A stretch of 64,000 nt of DNA from Desulfoluna limicola (GCF_021654575.1 NZ_AP024488.1:3867501-3931500), one strand, 5' to 3'. Counted from the first letter of the stretch, positions 17,929-27,126 are shown. A program made the numbers and translations. The notes: generated by a model not told the origin, from the sequence alone.

Positions 17929-18579
17929 ATGAAAAATCAGTACGTCATCGAAGAATTCAAGCTGGAGGAGTCCTGGAGGCTGTTCCGTATCATCGGCGAG
18001 TTTGTGGAAGGGGTAGACAGGCTTCACGACCTTGGTCCCGCTGTAAGTATCTTTGGATCGGCCCGCACCAAGCCGGGGACGCCCTACTACGAAAAGGCCC
18101 GTGAAATTGCGGCCCTCATGGTTGAAAACGGGTTCAATGTCATCACCGGCGGTGGCGGCGGCATTATGGAAGCTGCCAACCGCGGGGCAACCGAAGCGGG
18201 GGGCAAGTCCGTGGGGCTCAACATCAACCTCCCCTTCGAACAGAAGCCCAACCCGTATTCAAACATCAGCATTGAATTCAACTACTTCTTTATCCGAAAG
18301 GTCATGTTCGTCAAATACGCCTCGGCCTACGTGATCATGCCCGGCGGCTTTGGCACCATGGATGAACTTTTTGAGGCTGTCACCCTGATCCAGACCCAGC
18401 GAGTCATGCCCCTGCCCCTGGTCCTCTTCGGTACAGAGTACTGGGGCGGCCTCATCGAGTGGATCAAGGCCCGCATGCTGGAAGAAGGAACCATCAGTGA
18501 GGGGGACCTTGACATCATCAAACTCACCGACGACCCGGAAGAGGTCATCAAATTTGTCAAGGCAAGCAACAAGGACTGA
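17929..18579 (+). CDS. LOG-family protein (TIGR00730), nucleotide 5'-monophosphate phosphoribohydrolase type
   Basis: A 216-residue Rossmann-fold protein of the LYSINE DECARBOXYLASE-like / LOG family. The diagnostic motif PGGFGTMDE is at residues 138-146, preceded by ITGGGGGIMEAANRGA and by SIFGSARTKPGTPYYE. Family members hydrolyse nucleoside monophosphates at the N-glycosidic bond (cytokinin activation in plants, nucleotide salvage in bacteria). The exact substrate here cannot be told. A GAGGAG ribosome site precedes the ATG. It stands alone, about 140 bases after the glutaredoxin-like gene and in the same direction. Confidence 0.9.
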   Translation: MKNQYVIEEFKLEESWRLFRIIGEFVEGVDRLHDLGPAVSIFGSARTKPGTPYYEKAREIAALMVENGFNVITGGGGGIMEAANRGATEAGGKSVGLNINLPFEQKPNPYSNISIEFNYFFIRKVMFVKYASAYVIMPGGFGTMDELFEAVTLIQTQRVMPLPLVLFGTEYWGGLIEWIKARMLEEGTISEGDLDIIKLTDDPEEVIKFVKASNKD

Positions 18580-19029
18580 TCCCCGTCGGCATCGCCGTAC
18601 CTGCGGCAATGCCCGAACCCGGATATTTCATGAGAAAGCGATCAAGCCAAAGACGTAGAACGTAGTCACAATGGATTGTGGTGAAAATTTCCGTTATTTC
18701 AGAAATGAAAACTGTCATCCACGGCCTCTGCTCGATTTTCTCACCTTCGGGCGAGCCGAGTGCACCCATCCCCTGCGTTATCAGAGCATTGAAGCAAGCC
18801 ACCACGTCTGCCGCTCTGATGCCTTGAACATGGGCGCACTCGGCTCGTGACATATCCGGGCTAACAGCTCAACACAGCACGGTGCAGCACTGCGGCACCG
18901 TTTTTCATGTGAGGCCTTTAATGAGACGTGCCCCGTCATGGTGAGACACATGTGGCACCCCGGCCCCGCACACTGATAACTGACAAAAACCCCAAACCAC
19001 AGCCCACCCGGCTTTAAAACACAGGCAGC
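18580..19029. other. Non-coding stretch with one dispersed repeat
   Basis: It contains a ~48-base repeat at 18618-18665 (CGGATATTTCATGAGAAA then CGATCAAGCCAAAG). The inverse copy lies at 33325-33372. The rest shows nothing I recognise. Confidence 0.55.
18618..18665 (+). repeat. Dispersed repeat 'ATCAAGCCAAAG'
   Basis: Shares CATGAGAAA, CGATCAAGCCAAAG and TAGAACG with the reverse complement of 33325-33372, near the end of the sigma-54 activator gene. Confidence 0.6.
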
Positions 19030-20163
19030 ATGCAAACCAAACACACAATCCATTTCCACTCCTCAACGGCCATGGAGGAGACCCCAGATGCCAGTGTCAA
19101 CCTGGTGGTCACCTCGCCCCCCTACCCCATGATCGCCATGTGGGACGACGCCCTCGCCCAGGCCGACCCGGCAGTGGCCAAGGCCCTTGCCGAGGACCGG
19201 GGAATGGACGCCTTTGAAGGCATGCACAGAATTCTTGACAGGGTCTGGGACGAGCTGACCCGCGTGGTCAAAGAGGGGGGATTCGTTGCCATCAACATGG
19301 GGGATGCCACCCGCTCCATCGGCGGGGAGTTTGCCATCTACCCCAACCATTCACGCATCACCATGGCCATGATCCAAAAGGGCTTCACCCCCTTGCCGGA
19401 AATCCTCTGGCGCAAGGTGAGCACCGCCCCCAACAAGTTCATGGGGTCCGGCATGCTTCCTGCAGGAGCTTATGTAACCCAGGAGCACGAATACATCCTC
19501 CTCTTCCGTAAAGGGGGGAAAAGGGTGTTTAAAAACGGCCCGGAAAAAGAGACCCGAAAAGCCTCGGCCATCTTTTGGGAAGAGAGAAACCGTTGGTACT
19601 CAGACACCTGGAGCGATATCACCGGCGTCCGCCAGGAGACCGGCGACAAAAGCCTGAGGCAGAGAAGCGCCGCCTACCCCTTAGAGCTGCCCCTGCGACT
19701 CATTCTCATGTACTCCGCTGCAGGGGACACAATCCTGGATCCCTTTGCCGGAACCGGGACCACCATGCAGGCGGCTCTGTCCACCGGGCGACACAGTGTC
19801 TCATATGAGACAGATAACGCTTTTGCCCCCCTGTTTGAAGAGCGGGCACGCACGGCGCCGAGCCTCTCCCATGCAATCGCACGGTCCCGCTATGAGGATC
19901 ACCAGCGCTTCGTGGAAGAGAGGCTCGCATCCGGGAAAGTGATCAAACACACCCACAGCTCCTGGAACATGCCGGTGGTCACCTCCCAGGAGAAGGAGAT
20001 GGCACTGCCCGTCACCCTGTCGGTGGATGGCAATTGCACGGGGTTTTCCGCGGAGCACGGCGCCTATGTCCCCGGACAGGCCCCTCCGCCGACAAAGCCG
20101 ATGACCCAAGCGAATGATGCTCCCAAGACGAAGGCACCGAACCAGATGGCTTTGTTTTCCTGA
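19030..20163 (+). CDS. Site-specific DNA methyltransferase (N4-cytosine/N6-adenine, beta-type order)
   Basis: A 377-residue amino-methyltransferase. The catalytic motif TSPPY is at residues 28-32 and the SAM-binding motif DPFAGTGTT is at about 237-245. With motif IV before motif I, this is the beta-class arrangement. Between them lies a region with a WSDITG segment, part of the target-recognition area. The product transfers a methyl group to an exocyclic amino group of A or C in duplex DNA. No restriction endonuclease is adjacent, so it is an orphan methyltransferase that may mark or regulate DNA. The C-terminal ~50 residues are proline/alanine-rich and less conserved. The start is the first ATG, with only a weak ribosome site. 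Confidence 0.9.
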   Translation: MQTKHTIHFHSSTAMEETPDASVNLVVTSPPYPMIAMWDDALAQADPAVAKALAEDRGMDAFEGMHRILDRVWDELTRVVKEGGFVAINMGDATRSIGGEFAIYPNHSRITMAMIQKGFTPLPEILWRKVSTAPNKFMGSGMLPAGAYVTQEHEYILLFRKGGKRVFKNGPEKETRKASAIFWEERNRWYSDTWSDITGVRQETGDKSLRQRSAAYPLELPLRLILMYSAAGDTILDPFAGTGTTMQAALSTGRHSVSYETDNAFAPLFEERARTAPSLSHAIARSRYEDHQRFVEERLASGKVIKHTHSSWNMPVVTSQEKEMALPVTLSVDGNCTGFSAEHGAYVPGQAPPPTKPMTQANDAPKTKAPNQMALFS

Positions 20164-20345
20164 GGAGCTCCGGCGGGTCGCTTTTTGAAAAAAGCTCCGC
20201 AAAAACGTTCCGGGTCGTTAAGCCCAAACGGCATGGATTGCGGACATTGGTGATGCAATCGAAACTGCGCTCAAAACCTGCTTGTCGAACGTTTCAAACG
20301 TTTGGCCCCCGGCAGGGCCGCCGGAGGCAACTTTGAACTTACTAG
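20164..20345. repeat. Two intergenic repeat elements after the methyltransferase stop
   Basis: CTCCGGCGGGTCGCTTTT begins directly after the stop codon and belongs to a family also seen at 42470-42520 (inverted) and 50507-50580. From 20286 an inverted copy of another family reads CCCCCGGCAGGGCCGCCGG then AGGC; that family is also found at 42295, 48005 and 54659. Confidence 0.7.
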
Positions 20346-20402
20346 TTACCAAAACACCCGAAAAAAAACAGGCTCACGCCTGACCAATACCCAGGAGGAT
20401 CC

Positions 20403-20903
20403 ATGCAGATCTACCCGTATGAAATGGAAGAACCCACGGGTTACCCCACACGAAAAGACTTTTTTGTCTCCACGGAAGGCGATGAAAAAGGCTTCGGCCT
20501 TTTTACCCGGCGTCCCTTCAAAAAGGGAGACCAGATGGCCAGGTTCACCGGAGAGGTGCTGGACGAGGTGCGGCTTCACACCCTGCAGATCAGCCCCACA
20601 AAGCACCTCCACGACCCACATTTTGTGGGCTACCTCCTGCACTCCTGCGACCCCAACGTCGCCCTCGACATGGAAAAACTCACCATGATCGCCCTTAAGG
20701 ACATCGGCGCAGGAGCGGCCCTCACCATGGACTACGCCTCCACCGAAGACATCCTCTACCGACAGTTCCCCTGCCTCTGCCAGGCCGACAACTGCCGCAA
20801 ATGGATCACCGGCCAGCTGGAGTCCATCAACAAAGAGGGGCTCGCCTACCTGAAAAAGGCGAAATACACCATCCCCGACAACCTGGTTTATGCCCATGCC
20901 TGA
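20403..20903 (+). CDS. SET-domain protein (putative lysine methyltransferase)
   Basis: A 166-residue stand-alone SET-domain protein. Visible are the N-terminal GFGLFTRRPFKKGDQMARFTG segment, the SAM/active-site motif HSCDPN, the late LTMDY tyrosine motif, and a post-SET zinc cluster (CLCQADNC). SET proteins methylate lysine side chains of proteins. Bacterial targets are mostly unknown. A very good AGGAGG precedes the ATG. The 3' end overlaps the following PLP-decarboxylase-like gene by 14 bases, so the two are translated together. This pairing suggests a methylation step and an amino-acid decarboxylation or racemisation step in one pathway, or methylation of the partner enzyme. Confidence 0.85.
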   Translation: MQIYPYEMEEPTGYPTRKDFFVSTEGDEKGFGLFTRRPFKKGDQMARFTGEVLDEVRLHTLQISPTKHLHDPHFVGYLLHSCDPNVALDMEKLTMIALKDIGAGAALTMDYASTEDILYRQFPCLCQADNCRKWITGQLESINKEGLAYLKKAKYTIPDNLVYAHA

Positions 20904-22107
20904 ATCCATGGTGCCCCCCTTCTGGTGGGAACGCGAACAACTCTGCTACGACAGGGGAAACCTCCGGTTTGCAGGGGAGGGGGTGCAGGAACTCGCCCGT
21001 CGATTCGGGACCCCCACCTTTCTCTACAGCGGCCGGCGGATCCGGGAAAACCTTGCCCGCGTCGAGGCTGCCCTCAAATCGACAGGGCTTGCCCACCGCC
21101 TGCACTACGCCATGAAGGCCAACAGGTTTGCGCCCATCCTCACCCTCATGGCCACAGAGAGGCTCTGCGGCATCGACGCCTGTTCTCCCGAAGAGGTGAT
21201 GCACGCCACGGGCTGCGGGTTCAAAGAGACCGACATCTCCTACACCGCCACAGCCGTTTCAAACAGCGACCTTGACGCCCTGCTCCGCTTTGAAGGCCTT
21301 CACATGAACTGCGATGCCGTCAGCACCATCCGACGCCTTGGCCAGCGTGCCCCGGGCCGCAAGATCGGCCTGCGCATCAACCCCGCCATGGGCGTGGGCT
21401 ACGGCGAGAACGAACGCCTCCACTACAGCGGCGAGGCCACCACAAAATTCGGTATCTACAAAGAGCAGTTTGAGGAGGCCCTTGAGACGGCCCGGGAACA
21501 CAACCTCACCGTCACCACCCTCCACCTCCACACCGGGTGCGGTTACCTAAGCCAACAGCTGCCCGTGTGGGAAACGATCCTTGCCGAAGCCAAAACCTTT
21601 GCCAGCAAAATCCCCGGCCTTGAGCGGATCAACCTGGGCGGCGGCCTCGGCGTTCCCCACACCAAGGACGACACCCCACTGGACCTCAGCGCGTGGGCAG
21701 CCGCCATCAAACGAACCTTCGAAGGCTCCGGCCTCACCATCGAGGTGGAACCCGGCGACTACATCGTCAAAGACGCCGGCCTGCTCCTTCTCTCCGTCAA
21801 CACCGTGGAAACACGGCAAGCCACCCGCTACATCGGCGTGGACGGCGGCTTCAACATCGCCGTGGAACCCGCCTTCTACAAGCTCCCCTTCGAGCCGGTG
21901 GCCACCCGCCTCCGCCAGGGAGACACAGCCCCCGTCACGGTGGTGGGCAACATCAACGAAGCCCTCGATGTCTTCGCCGAACACCACCCCATGCCCCCCA
22001 TCCACGAAGAGGACACCATAGCCCTCATCAACTCCGGGGCCTACGCCTCCTCCATGAGCTCCAACCACTGCATGCGCGGCCAGTTCCGCGAAGTGCTTTT
22101 GTTTTAA
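20890..22107 (+). CDS. Fold-III PLP decarboxylase-like protein (LysA-related)
   Basis: A 405-residue alanine-racemase-fold/DABA-DC enzyme related to diaminopimelate decarboxylase. The Schiff-base lysine is K76 (HYAMKANRF). HTGCGY, the phosphate-binding NLGGGLGVP and GVDGGFN are present. Two substrate-contact motifs differ from LysA: the EPGR motif reads EPGD (287-290), and the CES motif that supplies the catalytic cysteine reads NEA (356-358). It is therefore unlikely to be a plain diaminopimelate decarboxylase. A different carboxylated amino acid substrate, or a non-decarboxylating reaction, is likely. The start at 20890 overlaps the SET gene; a second ATG lies two codons later. Confidence 0.82.
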   Translation: MPMPESMVPPFWWEREQLCYDRGNLRFAGEGVQELARRFGTPTFLYSGRRIRENLARVEAALKSTGLAHRLHYAMKANRFAPILTLMATERLCGIDACSPEEVMHATGCGFKETDISYTATAVSNSDLDALLRFEGLHMNCDAVSTIRRLGQRAPGRKIGLRINPAMGVGYGENERLHYSGEATTKFGIYKEQFEEALETAREHNLTVTTLHLHTGCGYLSQQLPVWETILAEAKTFASKIPGLERINLGGGLGVPHTKDDTPLDLSAWAAAIKRTFEGSGLTIEVEPGDYIVKDAGLLLLSVNTVETRQATRYIGVDGGFNIAVEPAFYKLPFEPVATRLRQGDTAPVTVVGNINEALDVFAEHHPMPPIHEEDTIALINSGAYASSMSSNHCMRGQFREVLLF

Positions 22108-22510
22108 AAGCGAACCTCCGGCGGGCAGGGACTGAGCCCCTGCCCCCCTGGCTTGCGAATATTCCACCCCTCGTACCTCGGGCCGTCACATTCGCCGACG
22201 GGCTATGCCCGTGAAAACTATGATGGCTCTTAGACAATCTTCGTGCAGCCCGAAGGGCGCTTCGTGATCTTCGTGATTTATGCCCGAACCGGATCATGAA
22301 GGTATCTGTGATCCGCCAAACGTCGCCCCCCATAAAAAACCAGCCTCCGTGGGCCCGGAGCCTCGGCGGGTCACGCACGCAATACCCGCTCACCTCCGCT
22401 TACCCAAGCCGGTCTCATCGTATATCGCCGGGATCATATTGCCCATGGGCATGCAATCACATCAGGGTGCATTATGGATGGTAATCAGATTGTGGCTTTC
22501 CATTCGTTCA

Positions 22511-22566
22511 AACACAAGGGGCCCCAGACGATCCTTCCGGATCGCCTGGGGCCCCTTGTGTTTTTC
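22511..22566 (+). terminator. Strong Rho-independent terminator
   Basis: AACACAAGGGGCCCCAG pairs with CTGGGGCCCCTTGTGTT (17 bases) around a further GCGATCC-type inner stem, followed by TTTTT. It lies ~400 bases past the decarboxylase stop. Confidence 0.85.
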
Positions 22567-22695
22567 TGGGCATAAAATCAACCCATGAGTTGGAACTGAA
22601 ACTCCTGCAGCTAAAGCACTTGTGACACATGGTGTATGACGTCAAACATCGCGCGAATGCGGACGCAATGCGCAACGTATAACGATACCCTTTGC

Positions 22696-22731
22696 GCATT
22701 CGCCATAGGGCCTCCAGGTGCCCCCACCTGG
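22696..22731 (-). repeat. CATTCGCCATAGGG-type repeat, partial copy
   Basis: GCATTCGCCATAGGG, then CCAGGTGCCCCCACCTGG. Its hairpin-forming CCAGGTG..CACCTGG ends at the stop codon of the M48 protease gene. Confidence 0.65.
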
Positions 22732-23934
22732 TTAATTTACCCTGCGGCTGTATCGTTCGGTGAAGGTGGCGTAGCTGCCTGAGGGGGCCTTTTTGGGCAA
22801 GGCGTTAATGCGACGGCCCATGGACTTGGGAAGCCAGTGACTGGGCTCTTCGTCCCAGGCGATGGCTTCCTGCTGCTTTTTCAGGCGAAGAAGAAGAGAG
22901 GCCATGCCAGAGGGGTCGTACCCGGCACGTTTGGCATAAAGAATGCCCCGGGCATCGGCTTCCATTTCGTAGACCTCTTTTCGGCCCCTGATGGCGTGTT
23001 CGTACATATCCATGGCCAGGTCGTCCAGCTCCTGCTCCACCTCATCCTTGCCCATCTCGTCATCCATCTCTCCAAACGCCTCTTCCGCGCGAATCTTGGA
23101 CTTGCGAACCTCGGTCTCCGTGGCGCCATGGTGAAGTGTCACGTGGGAGAGTTCGTGGGCCAGAAGACAGGCAAGCTCATTTTCACTCCGGATGGTTTTC
23201 AGCATGCCCCGAGAGATAATGATGACACCCATGGGGGTGGCGTTGGCAAAAATGGCGTTGGTCTCCACCACATGGACAGAGATGGGAAAATCGTAGAATT
23301 CCGAACTTTCCACGATAAGCTGGGCCACGTTGTTGACGTAGGAGACCATGGTTTTGTTCGACACCAGTCCGGGTGTGGTGAGGCGACCTGTGATGTAAGC
23401 GCTTGTGGCAACCATCTGCTCACTGAGAAGAAAGGGACCCTTGGGTGTCACCCCGGTCTGGCCAATAAAGTGCCCATGGGAACGGCGCCCGCTGAAGGTC
23501 TCCCGCTTAAAGGCTTCGTAACCGTAAGGGGTCACGTAGCGCACAAAGGGGGCCTCAAAAAGAGCCTGATTAAGATCCCCGGTGCGCACCCGGTTCTCAA
23601 AAAAGCCCTTCACTGCCGCCGTAACCATCACCGTGGCCATGCGCCGGCCGGAGGTATCAACCGCCATCATGCCATAGTCTATGGTGCTGCCCTGCTCTTT
23701 CAACGCGTGTTCCGACACCCACCCCACGAGACCATCCCTGGTTTTCACCTGGCGCCACATGCCCTGGGATTTCATGACCGCCACCTCGTCCCCCTTCGTC
23801 AGGGTTGCGACCACGGGGTAGAAGGATCCGGGTTTCTGGCGCAGGGACGCCGACGACACCTGAATGGTTTCGGCAAAGGCCGCACCGCAGAAAAGCAGTA
23901 CCAGCATCACCGCAATGCATTGAATCTTTTTCAT
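22732..23934 (-). CDS. Exported SH3-domain M48-family zinc metalloprotease
   Basis: A 400-residue exported protein. A signal peptide (MKKIQCIAVMLVLLFCGAAFA) is followed by a bacterial SH3 domain (residues ~24-82) and then an M48 peptidase domain. The zinc motif HELSH is at residues 260-264, with the third ligand likely in EADARG about 70 residues later. Periplasmic M48 proteases such as BepA/LoiP degrade misassembled outer-membrane proteins. An SH3 domain could add peptidoglycan or peptide binding. The gene follows the CHASE2 cyclase gene by 15 bases with a good GGAGGG, so it is the second gene of that operon. Its stop lies in a repeat element. Confidence 0.9.
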   Translation of the reverse strand: MKKIQCIAVMLVLLFCGAAFAETIQVSSASLRQKPGSFYPVVATLTKGDEVAVMKSQGMWRQVKTRDGLVGWVSEHALKEQGSTIDYGMMAVDTSGRRMATVMVTAAVKGFFENRVRTGDLNQALFEAPFVRYVTPYGYEAFKRETFSGRRSHGHFIGQTGVTPKGPFLLSEQMVATSAYITGRLTTPGLVSNKTMVSYVNNVAQLIVESSEFYDFPISVHVVETNAIFANATPMGVIIISRGMLKTIRSENELACLLAHELSHVTLHHGATETEVRKSKIRAEEAFGEMDDEMGKDEVEQELDDLAMDMYEHAIRGRKEVYEMEADARGILYAKRAGYDPSGMASLLLRLKKQQEAIAWDEEPSHWLPKSMGRRINALPKKAPSGSYATFTERYSRRVN

Positions 23935-23949
23935 GGTCCCTCCATGAGG

Positions 23950-26106
23950 TTATTTGGTCTTAAAGGTAAACACCCCTTCTTCGTCCACCAGCTCGGGGGT
24001 ATGCTTGAGGAGCTGGCATCGTTCAATATACGCAATGCTGGGGTTGTCCTCGGGGTTGAGTTCCAGCACTTTTTCAAAACGGCCGATGGCATCGTCCCAC
24101 TGCTTCAGCCGGTAAGCGGCCAGGGCTTCCCCAAAGGCTTCCTCGATTTCCAGAACACGGCCCGAGACTCGTTCCGGCCGATCCACCAGGGTAAAGACCC
24201 GAATGGGTTTGTTCTTGCCCTTGACCCGGATGCGATCCAGCTCACGGAAATAGTAGTCGTCCTTCACCTGCTCCCAGGTCTGCTCGGAGAGCATATTGGT
24301 GGTGCCATAAGCTTTGTTCACACCCTCCAGCCGCGCTGAAAGGTTCACGGTGTCCCCGATGGCCGTGAAGTCCATGCGCCGTGTGCTGCCGAGGTTCCCC
24401 ACCACCACAGGGCCGCTGCTGATGCCGATGCGGGTAAGGATATTCCCCCGGTCCGAGGGAATCATCTCATTGACCTTCTCCCGGCGGAAGGCGAGGATCA
24501 CCTCACAGGCGGCACGGGCGTGATCCTTGCGTTCCATGGGGGCACCAAACACAGCCATGATGCCGTCCCCGGTGTACTTGTCCAGCATCCCGCCCTGATC
24601 CAGCACAATGTCTGTCACCACCTGAAAGTAGTCGTTCAACACCTTGATGAGTTGCCGTGGGGTCTTGTCTTCGGCAAAGGTGGTGAACCCCTGAAGATCC
24701 GTAAACAGAACCGTTCCGAAACACTCCACCCCGTCCAGGGAGACCTTTTCCGGCTCCTTCATAATCTGGGTGATCACGTCCTCATGAAGGTACCGGGAAA
24801 AAACCGTACGAATCTGGCGCCTCGCCGCCCCTTCCGTCACCATGCGGTAAACAGCGGCACCGGAGCTTGCCAGCCCCAGGGTGGCAATGGGAAAGATATA
24901 ATCTGCTACAACAGCGTGGTACCGGAACAGAAGATAGCTCCCGCACACAGGCAGCAGCAGGAGCAGCGTGGTGGTCACGGCTGCCACAGGAAATGACCGT
25001 GCGGTAAACGCCAGGGCCGCAATCAGGCTGACAACAAAAGAGAACATGATCAGCCGGTCAAGGGACAGAACGCGAAGCCCCCGCCCATTTAAATAGTTGT
25101 CCAGCATCGTGGCCTGAATCTCCCCACCGGGATAAGGAGCAAGGGAGGTAAAGGGGGTGGACTTCAAATCGGTAAGCCCCGGTGCCGTTCCGCAAACCAC
25201 CACATACTTCCCATTGTACTCTGCCGGGGGGATCACCGGCGTCTCCCCGCCCATGGCCTGGACGGCGGACCGCAGGGTGTCGTAAAAGCTATCGTAACGG
25301 TAGCTCCCCTCGCTGCCCCCTTTGCCGTACCAGAAGATGGTATGATTGCCCTTTCGGTCCAGGTGAAAGGTTCGCTTCATGGTCACCAGCGTCCTCTGCT
25401 GGGGGTCATAGCGCAGAACCTTGTCTCCGGTGGCCGTCAGGTAGGCGGCAAAGGCAAGCTGGGGATAAAGCTCATCACCCACCCGAAAAAAAAGGGGCAT
25501 GCGACGCACCGTCCCGTCACTGTCCGAGAGGAAATTCACCACCCCACTGGCGGAGTGCTCCGCAAGGGAAGGGATGGGCAAGGTCAGGCTTGTGTACTCA
25601 GGCAGGGAAAGCGCCTCACTGTTTTGAAAGGTCATGCCCTTGGAGCCAGGCACGCCGTCGGCGGCCTTATCGCCTGCCTCCACCACAGAGCCGAGGACCA
25701 CAACGCCACTGTCGGCAATGGCGTCGGCAAAGGCCTTCTCCGAGGTCTCCGCGTCCACATCCACCCGGTCCACCTCCCGCTCGGTAAAGAGCATATCAAA
25801 CACCACCGCACGGGCGCCGGCATCCGACATGTAGCGGGCCACAAGGCCATAAAATTCCCGGGGCCAGGGCCAATTCACCTTGTAGACTTCGGACAGATTT
25901 CGAATGGAGGCATCGTCAATGGCCACCACCACAATGTCAGGATCTGACATCCCCTTGGGGGTGATCATTCGAATGGCGGCATCAGACGCGGCATTGCGCA
26001 TGTTGTGGTAAAGAGGCGACAGGGAGAACAGTCCCATCACCAGGGTTGCCACAAATGCCGTGGCCAGAGAGGCCACCATTGCCGGCCAGTTTTTTACCGT
26101 CTCCAT
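23950..26106 (-). CDS. CHASE2-domain class III adenylate cyclase
   Basis: A 718-residue membrane protein. An N-terminal membrane anchor precedes an extracytoplasmic CHASE2 sensor (~35-340, with DPDIVVVAIDDASIRNL and ARAVVFDMLF). About three membrane segments (~350-420) follow, then a class III cyclase domain with the metal-binding aspartates in FTDLQGF (D470) and YTGDGIMAVFGAP and the ATP-type residues in MDFTAIGDTVNLSARLE. The C-terminal ~80 residues look like a TPR-like helical tail. All catalytic positions I can check are kept, so it should make cAMP in response to a periplasmic signal. A strong AAAGGAGGGG ribosome site is present. It leads an operon with the M48 protease. Confidence 0.93.
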   Translation of the reverse strand: METVKNWPAMVASLATAFVATLVMGLFSLSPLYHNMRNAASDAAIRMITPKGMSDPDIVVVAIDDASIRNLSEVYKVNWPWPREFYGLVARYMSDAGARAVVFDMLFTEREVDRVDVDAETSEKAFADAIADSGVVVLGSVVEAGDKAADGVPGSKGMTFQNSEALSLPEYTSLTLPIPSLAEHSASGVVNFLSDSDGTVRRMPLFFRVGDELYPQLAFAAYLTATGDKVLRYDPQQRTLVTMKRTFHLDRKGNHTIFWYGKGGSEGSYRYDSFYDTLRSAVQAMGGETPVIPPAEYNGKYVVVCGTAPGLTDLKSTPFTSLAPYPGGEIQATMLDNYLNGRGLRVLSLDRLIMFSFVVSLIAALAFTARSFPVAAVTTTLLLLLPVCGSYLLFRYHAVVADYIFPIATLGLASSGAAVYRMVTEGAARRQIRTVFSRYLHEDVITQIMKEPEKVSLDGVECFGTVLFTDLQGFTTFAEDKTPRQLIKVLNDYFQVVTDIVLDQGGMLDKYTGDGIMAVFGAPMERKDHARAACEVILAFRREKVNEMIPSDRGNILTRIGISSGPVVVGNLGSTRRMDFTAIGDTVNLSARLEGVNKAYGTTNMLSEQTWEQVKDDYYFRELDRIRVKGKNKPIRVFTLVDRPERVSGRVLEIEEAFGEALAAYRLKQWDDAIGRFEKVLELNPEDNPSIAYIERCQLLKHTPELVDEEGVFTFKTK

Positions 26107-26617
26107 ACCCCTCCTTTACTCGATACGTTCCATGGCAACCCTGCAACGGAAGTGGCAAAACCACGGCAGCGAAAACCACCTCACGTGCTGATTGGCTGCC
26201 GTTATGTCATGTTTGAATATACACCGTTTCTGCCCTGCCGCCAGTGACCCGAGTCACAGCCCGCCACCCGGCAAAACCCCAACGTGAGCAAAACCTGCGT
26301 CAGGGTGAGATCTCTGAAAAACAATGAAGATATTAACCCGGCAACTTCATATACAAAACAGCCGGTGAAAGAGGTGTCAACGTTATCGGGGCGATCATCC
26401 CCTCGACATCCATGCCTTTCACCGCCGGGTTAATAATTTTGGGGCATTTTCTCTGCCGGAGGGTCGGTCTTTTTCTACTTATAAGAAGGAAACAGGCAAC
26501 GCAACAGATAGAATGAAAGGACGAGTGGTGACTGACTATTCAGCTCAACATGATTGTTGAAATGAAGCCCCGGCAGGGCTTCCGGGGGCGACGACGCGCT
26601 GACTAGTGACGGGCAAT
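26107..26617. other. Non-coding stretch upstream of the cyclase operon
   Basis: Contains the cyclase promoter region (not resolved), the MITE-like copy A and a weak hairpin around 26545-26610. No gene was recognised. Confidence 0.55.
26332..26434 (-). mobile_element. ~105-bp MITE-like element, copy A
   Basis: It has terminal inverted repeats ATTAACCCGGC / GCCGGGTTAAT. The inside shares GATGTCGAGGGG, CCCCGATAACGTTGACACC and TCTTTC with the copies at 27127 and 53406. It is too short to encode a transposase. Confidence 0.65.
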
Positions 26618-26920
26618 TCATCCGTCTTTTGCATACCCCGAAAGGTCAAGTGACTCGCCCTCCAGGGTGATCGACAGGGGTGCCTCCCCGCATCCCGAAA
26701 GGACAACGTGCGCAACCTCTCCCCCTGCAAGCAGGCGATGTGCACCCCGAAGGGCCGGAAGATCCAGCTCATCCAGGGCGCGGGTGAGCAGGGTGATTTC
26801 CGATTCAATGATGTCCCTGTTTCCTCTCCCTTTGAAATAGTCAGAGATGCGACGGGTATGGAGCCTCTTCACCTCCGTTGCAATGCAATGCCTGCCCAGG
26901 TTCAACTCAATCTGTACCAC
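26618..26920 (-). CDS. Small hypothetical protein
   Basis: About 100 residues, not recognised. The frame (VQIELNLGRHCIATEVKRL..., DELDLPALRGAHRLLAGGE) has coding-like composition and predicted alpha/beta alternation. I start at a GTG (26920) preceded by AAGGGGG; an ATG at 26944 has no ribosome site. There is no signal peptide or membrane segment. It stands alone between repeat elements. It could be a real small cytoplasmic protein or a chance frame. Confidence 0.45.
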   Translation of the reverse strand: MVQIELNLGRHCIATEVKRLHTRRISDYFKGRGNRDIIESEITLLTRALDELDLPALRGAHRLLAGGEVAHVVLSGCGEAPLSITLEGESLDLSGYAKDG

Positions 26921-26949
26921 AGCCCCCCCCTTCACGTTGTTCATTCGTT

Positions 26950-27020
26950 ACTGTTCAACTTGAGATTGCCTCCGGCAGGGCCGCCGGAGGCGACTTTGAG
27001 CTGAACAGTTATTTTTTTTC
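26950..27020 (+). repeat. Long palindromic REP-type element with T-run
   Basis: ACTGTTCAACTTGAGATTGC and its near-complement at 26990-27009 enclose GCCTCCGGCAGGGCCGCCGG / AGGC, giving a ~28-base stem followed by eight T. It could also end transcription on the plus strand. Confidence 0.65.
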
Positions 27021-27126
27021 AATAACTGATGGGGTGCAACGACTCCTCGAACCAAGGCCCAAGCACGAAGAACGTTTCCCAAAAGCCGCCATACCCGGGG
27101 CACCAATGCTCTGGATGGCAATTGAT

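Larger units (their letters stand above)
22108..22731. other. Intergenic region with terminator and repeats
   Basis: It contains a REP-like GCGGGC segment after the stop, TTCGTGATCTTCGTGATTT-type repeats (22235-22280), a strong terminator (22511-22566) and a partial copy of the CATTCGCCATAGGG repeat (22696-22731). No gene was recognised. Confidence 0.6.

Noticed and set aside
22837..24339. Long open frame (500 codons) on the plus strand across the M48 and cyclase genes
   Set aside because: Antisense shadow of two well-supported genes. Low-complexity H/G-rich translation.
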